From Stappia albiluteola (GTDB lineage Bacteria; Pseudomonadota; Alphaproteobacteria; Rhizobiales; Stappiaceae), in NCBI RefSeq assembly GCF_014050225.1, contig NZ_JACFXV010000064.1:124001-188000 (forward strand): 64,000 nt of DNA. The letters are read 5' to 3'. A model generated the notes under the pieces. The model was given only the letters and a program-made list of their open reading frames with translations. It ran no database searches and was not told the DNA's origin. A program made the translations under genes and the position numbers. Of this stretch, positions 59,494 through 64,000 are shown piece after piece. Each line of letters begins with the position of its first letter. The first letter of the stretch is position 1.

Positions 59494-60029
59494 ACGGCGG
59501 GCAGGCGACCGGATTTCGCCGTCACCAGGGCAGCCTGCAGCGCGCCGGCAAAGCTCGTCCTGTCCTCGGGATTGAGGAAGCCGCCGATCGGCACGCCCTT
59601 GCCCCGGCAAAAGAGGGTGATCCGGGTAACCCCTTCATCCTCTTCGCGGGCGATGGCAAGGCGGACCCAGACGGGATTGAAGCGGAACTCCTGCAATTCG
59701 CCGTAATGGCTGACCTTGCGGATGACAATCTCGGACAGGGAAACGCTGACCTGCTCGTAGGCCCGGCCCGTGCGGTAGTTCCAGCGGAAGGCGAACCACA
59801 CCAGCAGCACGTCGAGGCCGAGGAAGCCGACGACGGGCCAGGCGCCGATCGCCATGAAGACGAGGCCGGATACGAAGCAGGTGCCGCCGATCACCAGCAT
59901 CAGAACCATGAAGCCGCGCGCGCCGAGCGATCGGTATGGCGTCAGCAGCGCAGAAAAGAACGGGCGCTCGGACTCCGCCTCGCACGCGCTTGAATTGCCG
60001 CCATCTGTTTTCGGATTGCCGTCGCTCAT
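59490..60029 (-). CDS. DUF2244 membrane protein
   Basis: The 179-residue product starts at [20 protein letters not shown] (60029). It has two hydrophobic segments (~40-58 and ~63-82), then [24 protein letters not shown] and [20 protein letters not shown], typical of DUF2244. The function is unknown. It is convergent with mutS and divergent from nth. Confidence 0.85.
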   Translation of the reverse strand: MSDGNPKTDGGNSSACEAESERPFFSALLTPYRSLGARGFMVLMLVIGGTCFVSGLVFMAIGAWPVVGFLGLDVLLVWFAFRWNYRTGRAYEQVSVSLSEIVIRKVSHYGELQEFRFNPVWVRLAIAREEDEGVTRITLFCRGKGVPIGGFLNPEDRTSFAGALQAALVTAKSGRLPAV

Positions 60030-60051
60030 ACGGCCTAAGTATAGATGAGGG

Positions 60052-60888
60052 ATGCTCAGGGGAAACGGAAAATCCGTGAAAACACGTAAACTCGAAGCGA
60101 CTGCGGAAACCGCGCCAGCACCACGTGCCGCAAAAGCCAAACCGGCCAAGGCGAAGGCGCCGACCGCGAAAAAGACGAAACGGAAGGCCGCGCCGCGCTA
60201 TTCGAAGGAAGAGATCCACGAGATCTTCGCCCGCTTCCACGAGGTGGATCCGGAGCCGAAGGGCGAGCTCGACCACACCAACGCCTTCACCCTGCTGGTC
60301 GCCGTCGTGCTGTCGGCGCAGGCGACTGATGTCGGCGTCAACAAGGCGACCCGCCACCTGTTCCAGATCGCGGACACGCCGGAAAAGATGCTGGCGCTCG
60401 GCGAGGACAAGGTGCGCGAGGAAATCCGCACAATCGGGCTCTACAAGAACAAGGCGAAGAACGTCATCGCGCTGTCACAGCAATTGATCGAGGAGCATGG
60501 CGGCGAGGTGCCGCGCGACCGCGAAGCGCTGGAGAAATTGCCGGGCGTCGGCCGCAAGACGGCGAATGTGGTGCTCAACATCGCGTTCGGGGAACCGACG
60601 ATCGCCGTCGACACTCACCTCTTCCGCCTCGGCAACCGCCTCGGCATCGCGCCGGGCAAGACGCCGCTGGAAGTGGAAAAGGCGATGGAGCGCATCGTGC
60701 CGGACGAGTTCCGCCTGCACGCCCATCACTGGCTGATCCTGCACGGCCGCTATGTCTGCAAGGCGCGCAAGCCGGAATGCCACCGCTGCATCATCTACGA
60801 CCTGTGCAAGGCGGACGAGCGCGTTCCCTATGACGCCGTGCCGGAAGTCGCCCTGCAGGTCGCCGCCCGCGTCGCGGCGAAATCATGA
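60052..60888 (+). CDS. nth: Endonuclease III
   Basis: This is a DNA glycosylase/AP lyase for oxidised pyrimidines. The 278-residue product has a basic N-terminal extension (~1-45, Lys/Ala-rich). The helix-hairpin-helix is LPGVGRKTANVVLN with the catalytic lysine, the catalytic aspartate is in AVDTHLFRLGNRLG, and the [4Fe-4S] ligands are CKARKPECHRCIIYDLC (CX6CX2CX5C). A GTG at 60076 behind AGGGGAAAC is an alternative start that still leaves most of the extension. Confidence 0.95.
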   Translation: MLRGNGKSVKTRKLEATAETAPAPRAAKAKPAKAKAPTAKKTKRKAAPRYSKEEIHEIFARFHEVDPEPKGELDHTNAFTLLVAVVLSAQATDVGVNKATRHLFQIADTPEKMLALGEDKVREEIRTIGLYKNKAKNVIALSQQLIEEHGGEVPRDREALEKLPGVGRKTANVVLNIAFGEPTIAVDTHLFRLGNRLGIAPGKTPLEVEKAMERIVPDEFRLHAHHWLILHGRYVCKARKPECHRCIIYDLCKADERVPYDAVPEVALQVAARVAAKS

Positions 60889-61421
60889 GCGGAAACGGCG
60901 TCGTTGCGGAGACCGAACGCCTCTCTTTGCGCGAGGCGACCGACGCGGACGCAGCCTTCATGTTCGCCCTGCTGAACGATCCCGACTACCTGCGTTTCAT
61001 CGGCGATCGCAACATCCACAGCATCGCGGACGCCGCTTCCTATATCGCCACGCGCTACCGTGCCGGATATGCCGAACACGGCTTCGGCCTCTGGCTTGTC
61101 GAGGAAAACGCGACTGGCGCGACAATCGGCGTGAGCGGACTCGTTCGCCGCGAGGGGCTGGACGCTCCCGATATCGGCTATGCCTTCCTGCCCGCCTATC
61201 GCGGCCAGGGCTATGCGCTGGAGGCGGCCAGGGCGGTCCTCGAAATCGGCAGGAGCAGGTTCCGCCTGCCGCGCGTACTCGCAATCACCAACCCGGACAA
61301 TGCCGTCCCGCACCGTTTGCTCCTCGGCCTGGGATTCCGGCAGAACGGCACGGTCACGCTCGGCGAAAACGCCGAGACGCTGCGGATTTACGAAATCAGG
61401 TTTCCGGAGGACCGGCAGTAG
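60885..61421 (+). CDS. GNAT family N-acetyltransferase (RimJ/RimL-like)
   Basis: The 178-residue product overlaps the nth stop (ATGA). It has TERLSLREATDADAAFMFAL at the N-terminus and the acetyl-CoA binding segment DIGYAFLPAYRGQGYALEAA (about residues 96-115), then ITNPDNAVPHRLLLGLGF. This pattern is typical of RimJ/RimL-type acetyltransferases that modify small molecules or N-termini. The substrate is unknown. Confidence 0.88.
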   Translation: MSGNGVVAETERLSLREATDADAAFMFALLNDPDYLRFIGDRNIHSIADAASYIATRYRAGYAEHGFGLWLVEENATGATIGVSGLVRREGLDAPDIGYAFLPAYRGQGYALEAARAVLEIGRSRFRLPRVLAITNPDNAVPHRLLLGLGFRQNGTVTLGENAETLRIYEIRFPEDRQ

Positions 61422-61432
61422 GCTCGCGTTGC

Positions 61433-61864
61433 CTACGTCTTTGGCCGGACGCGGACGACAACCTCCACCCGGACCACTTCCATGCCTTCCGGTGCTCTCG
61501 GCATGGCGGCAAGCGATACGCCTTCGCCGGGAATATCGACGAGGCGGTTTTCACCCTCGATGAAGAAGTGGTGATGGTCGTCGGTATTGGTATCGAAATA
61601 GGTCTTGGTGCCTTCCACCGCGACTTCGCGCAACAGCCCGGCCTCGGTGAACTGGTGCAGCGTGTTGTAGACGGTCGCAAGGGACACCGGTACGTTCACG
61701 GCGACCGCTTCCTCGTGCAGCAGCTCGGCCGATATATGCCGGTTGCCCCTGGAGAACAGCAGTTCGGCCAGGGCCATGCGCTGCCGCGTCGGGCGCAGGC
61801 CCGCATCGCGCAGCATGCCGGCGATATCCGTGAATTCGACCGTGTGATGCTCGTGTGCCATCAT
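61433..61864 (-). CDS. irr: Fur-family iron response regulator Irr
   Basis: The 143-residue product (from ATG 61864; GTG 61909 would add 15 residues) has a Fur winged helix (LRDAGLRPTRQRMALAELLF, then VSLATVYNTLHQFTEAGLL) and the histidine cluster TDDHHHFF typical of Irr heme sensing. Irr accumulates under iron limitation and represses heme and iron-using genes. It is next to fabA-fabB, an order seen in other Rhizobiaceae. The start is uncertain because no clear ribosome binding site is visible. Confidence 0.88.
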   Translation of the reverse strand: MMAHEHHTVEFTDIAGMLRDAGLRPTRQRMALAELLFSRGNRHISAELLHEEAVAVNVPVSLATVYNTLHQFTEAGLLREVAVEGTKTYFDTNTDDHHHFFIEGENRLVDIPGEGVSLAAMPRAPEGMEVVRVEVVVRVRPKT

Positions 61865-62368
61865 CGCCAAATACGCATTCCGATCCGTCTGTCGCAGCGG
61901 CGCCGTCACGCCGTCGAAAGATACGCCTTCCGGTTCAGGTAGTCATTCCTGAACCAAGATCAATCGCAAGCAAGCGTCGTTCGACGCCGCCATTCTCGCA
62001 TTCCACTGAGCGTTGCCGCACAGGAAATGCCGGTTTTCCAGCGTTTTGCCACGATCGGCGGCGCGGCGCAAGTTTCGCCGGCCATCGGTCGATGCGCCAG
62101 ATTGTCCATGCCTGGCCGGGCACCGCATCCGCATGCCGATCCGATCTGGCGATGCCGACGCCCGATTTCGTCTCCCTGTTGCGAAAAAGCCCGCTGAATT
62201 GGCCTGAACATGCCCTAAATGGGGTGGCTGACGGGCTTTCGGAGACAGTACCGCTGTGTTAGGAAGTCCCGGTTTGAACGAGATAAACGGTTCGCGCGCG
62301 GACGATCGGGACACCCTGTGCCGAACAGTCTGCGTCGGAAGCCGGACAACACGAACTGCGGGACAGGG
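61865..62368. other. irr-fabA divergent intergenic region
   Basis: About 500 bases separate divergent irr and fabA. Apart from the dyad near irr (61932-61955), arms AAAGCCCG (62186-62193) and CGGGCTTT (62232-62239) could pair across 38 bases. An open frame from 62219 reads in phase into fabA but lacks family similarity. No RNA gene is recognised. Confidence 0.35.
61932..61955. promoter_or_regulatory. Perfect dyad upstream of irr
   Basis: GGTTCAGG (61932-61939) and CCTGAACC (61948-61955) are a perfect 8-bp inverted repeat around an 8-base spacer. It lies 23 bases from the GTG and about 68 from the ATG of irr. It is a good candidate operator; it does not match the LexA-type GTTC-N7-GTTC pattern of alphaproteobacteria. 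Confidence 0.45.
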
Positions 62369-62884
62369 ATGCTAGAGCGGCAATCGAGCTACGATTACGA
62401 AGACCTGCTGAAATGCGGGCGCGGGGAACTGTTCGGGCCCGGCAATGCGCAATTGCCGCTTCCTCCCATGCTGATGTTCGACCGCATCACCCAGATTTCC
62501 GACACGGGCGGTGAATTCGACAAGGGTCTCGTCCGCGCCGAGCTCGATATCAAGGAAGACCTCTGGTTCTTCCCCTGTCATTTCCAGGGCGATCCCGTCA
62601 TGCCGGGCTGTCTCGGTCTCGACGCGCTGTGGCAGATGACCGGCTTCTTCCTCGGCTGGCTCGGCGAACGCGGCCGCGGCCGCGCCATTTCCACGGGCGA
62701 GATCAAGTTCTCCAAGATGGTCACGCCGTCCACCAAGCTGGTGGAATACGGTGTCGATATCAAGCGCGTGCGGACCGGCCGCCTCGTGCTTGGCATCGCC
62801 GACGGCTGGCTGAAGGCCGATGGCGAGACTATCTATCAGGCGAAGGACCTCAGGGTCGGCCTCTTCCGCATGGAAGACGCCTGA
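62369..62884 (+). CDS. fabA: 3-hydroxydecanoyl-ACP dehydratase/isomerase
   Basis: It makes the trans-2 and cis-3 decenoyl-ACP branch point for unsaturated fatty acids. The 171-residue product starts at [20 protein letters not shown] (62369), behind GGGACAGGG, and is full family length. The active-site histidine and aspartate are in [20 protein letters not shown]. The frame is open upstream to 62219, but those residues are not conserved. It precedes fabB by 91 bases. Confidence 0.96.
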   Translation: MLERQSSYDYEDLLKCGRGELFGPGNAQLPLPPMLMFDRITQISDTGGEFDKGLVRAELDIKEDLWFFPCHFQGDPVMPGCLGLDALWQMTGFFLGWLGERGRGRAISTGEIKFSKMVTPSTKLVEYGVDIKRVRTGRLVLGIADGWLKADGETIYQAKDLRVGLFRMEDA

Positions 62885-62975
62885 TCGCGCTGAAGGATCT
62901 CAGCTTACGTTTTCAGCAGTTACCGGCAGGCGCCCCGCACGGAAGGGCATCTCCGGCAAGGAATGGGAGACCGCG

Positions 62976-64000
62976 ATGAGGCGGGTAGTGGTAACCGGCA
63001 TGGGCATCGTTTCGTCGATCGGCGGCACGACCCAGGAGGTGATGGCGAGCCTTCGCGAAGGCAAATCCGGCATCGTCAAGGCGAACGACTACGAAAACCT
63101 TGGCTTTCGATGCCGCGTCCATGGCGCGCCGACCGTAGACCCGTTCGAGGTTCTCGACCGCCGCACCACCCGTTTCATGGGGGCGGGCGCCGCCTGGAAC
63201 TACATCGCCATGCAGCAGGCGATCTCCGATTCCGGCCTTGAGGACGGCGACATCACCAACGAGCGCACGGGCATCATCATGGGGTCCGGCGGCCCGTCGA
63301 CACGCGCCATCGTGGAAGCCGCCGACATCACCCGCGAGAAGGGACCGAAGCGCATCGGCCCGACGGCCGTGCCCAAGGCGATGAGCTCGACCAATTCGGC
63401 GACGCTTGCCACGCCCTTCAAGATCCACGGCGTCAACTATTCGATCTCGGCGGCCTGCGCGACCACCAACATCTGCATCGGCAACGCGGCCGAGCTGATC
63501 CAGTGGGGCAAGCAGGACATCGTCTTCGCCGGCGGCGGCGAGGAACTCGACTGGACGCTCTCCAACCTCTTCGATGCGATGGGCGCGATGTCGTCCAAGT
63601 ACAACGACACGCCGGCCACCGCCTCGCGTCCCTATGACAAGAACCGCGACGGCTTCGTCATCGCCGGCGGTGCCGGCGTGCTGGTGCTGGAGGAACTGGA
63701 GCACGCCAAGGCGCGCGGCGCCAGGATCTATGCCGAGATCATCGGTTATGGCGCGACGTCGGACGGCTACGACATGGTCGCTCCTTCCGGCGAGGGGGCG
63801 GAGCGCTGCATGAGGCTCGCGCTCGCCAATGTCCGCGAGCCGATCGACTACATCAATCCGCACGCGACCTCCACGCCGGTGGGCGACGCCAGGGAGATCG
63901 AGGCGATCCGCGCGGTCTTCGGCGACAACGTGCCGAGCATCTCCGCCACCAAGGCGCTGTCCGGCCATTCGCTCGGCGCGGCCGGCGTGCATGAGGCGAT
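62976..64000 (+). CDS. fabB: 3-oxoacyl-ACP synthase I (partial, 3' end beyond right edge)
   Basis: It elongates cis-3-decenoyl-ACP for unsaturated fatty acid synthesis. The visible 341 residues start at [20 protein letters not shown] behind GGGAGA. The catalytic cysteine is in [16 protein letters not shown] and the first active-site histidine in [12 protein letters not shown]. The lysine and second histidine are in [15 protein letters not shown], right at the window end. Only the last ~65 residues are missing. It forms an operon with fabA. Confidence 0.96.
   Translation, partial: MRRVVVTGMGIVSSIGGTTQEVMASLREGKSGIVKANDYENLGFRCRVHGAPTVDPFEVLDRRTTRFMGAGAAWNYIAMQQAISDSGLEDGDITNERTGIIMGSGGPSTRAIVEAADITREKGPKRIGPTAVPKAMSSTNSATLATPFKIHGVNYSISAACATTNICIGNAAELIQWGKQDIVFAGGGEELDWTLSNLFDAMGAMSSKYNDTPATASRPYDKNRDGFVIAGGAGVLVLEELEHAKARGARIYAEIIGYGATSDGYDMVAPSGEGAERCMRLALANVREPIDYINPHATSTPVGDAREIEAIRAVFGDNVPSISATKALSGHSLGAAGVHEA

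Overview
The window is a contiguous, GC-rich, gene-dense piece of an alphaproteobacterial chromosome. The gene set and local orders (trpF-trpB-trpA-accD-folC, irr beside fabA-fabB, hisB-DUF2628-hisH-hisA, pcaQ divergent from pcaDCHG..B, bigR-blh) point to the Rhizobiaceae, for example Shinella, Ensifer, Rhizobium or Agrobacterium. The species is not fixed by the sequence. I recognised no rRNA, tRNA, CRISPR array, prophage or intact insertion sequence.

Layout. 1-5.9 kb: a catabolic cluster on the minus strand (N-formylglutamate amidohydrolase-like enzyme, TRAP transporter dctQ-dctM-dctP, and a glutamine-synthetase-like ligase cut by the left edge) with a divergent RpiR-type regulator. 6-10.3 kb: hemH, a stomatin/NfeD pair, and an orphan MotA/MotB-like ion-channel pair. 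10.5-19.5 kb: aromatic catabolism. pcaQ faces pcaD-C-H-G, a BKACE gene and pcaB, while pobA faces an AraC regulator; a HepT/MntA-type toxin-antitoxin module sits between the two halves. 19.5-23.2 kb: tandem-domain PPK2 and a DedA-PAP2-LssY fusion. 23.1-25.7 kb: hisB-DUF2628-hisH-hisA. 25.9-33.4 kb: pyrF, then a probable lysine/pipecolate degradation cluster (aminotransferase, FAD oxidase, glutaryl-CoA dehydrogenase, AmaB-type aldehyde dehydrogenase, LysR) and small secreted proteins. 34-40 kb: an unrecognised hydrolase-like protein, an AraC-MGMT DNA repair protein, a large multidomain periplasmic protein with VHL-beta and MliC-like domains, and a chemoreceptor. 40.2-46.6 kb: a DEAD-box helicase, and a five-gene sulfide/persulfide operon facing bigR. 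46.6-48.8 kb: hisF-hisE-coaA, followed by a 272-bp MITE-like element whose terminal repeat supplies the coaA stop codon. 49-64 kb: housekeeping genes folC, accD, trpA, trpB, trpF, maeB, mutS, DUF2244, nth, GNAT, irr, fabA and fabB (cut by the right edge).

How genes work together. PobA makes protocatechuate from 4-hydroxybenzoate. PcaHG, PcaB, PcaC and PcaD then take it to beta-ketoadipate, and the BKACE may split that product without a separate CoA-transferase/thiolase. The his genes are split into two blocks on opposite strands. Inverting 23150-46653 on paper would restore one hisB-DUF2628-hisH-hisA-hisF-hisE-coaA operon, so the segment looks like a 23.5-kb inversion.

Best candidates for something new: the ligase/TRAP/amidohydrolase cluster at the left edge, the VHL-beta/MliC periplasmic protein, the RHH-fused nucleotidyltransferase antitoxin with its own operator, and the structured MITE at the coaA end. 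All functions are inferred from sequence reading alone; no database search was run.
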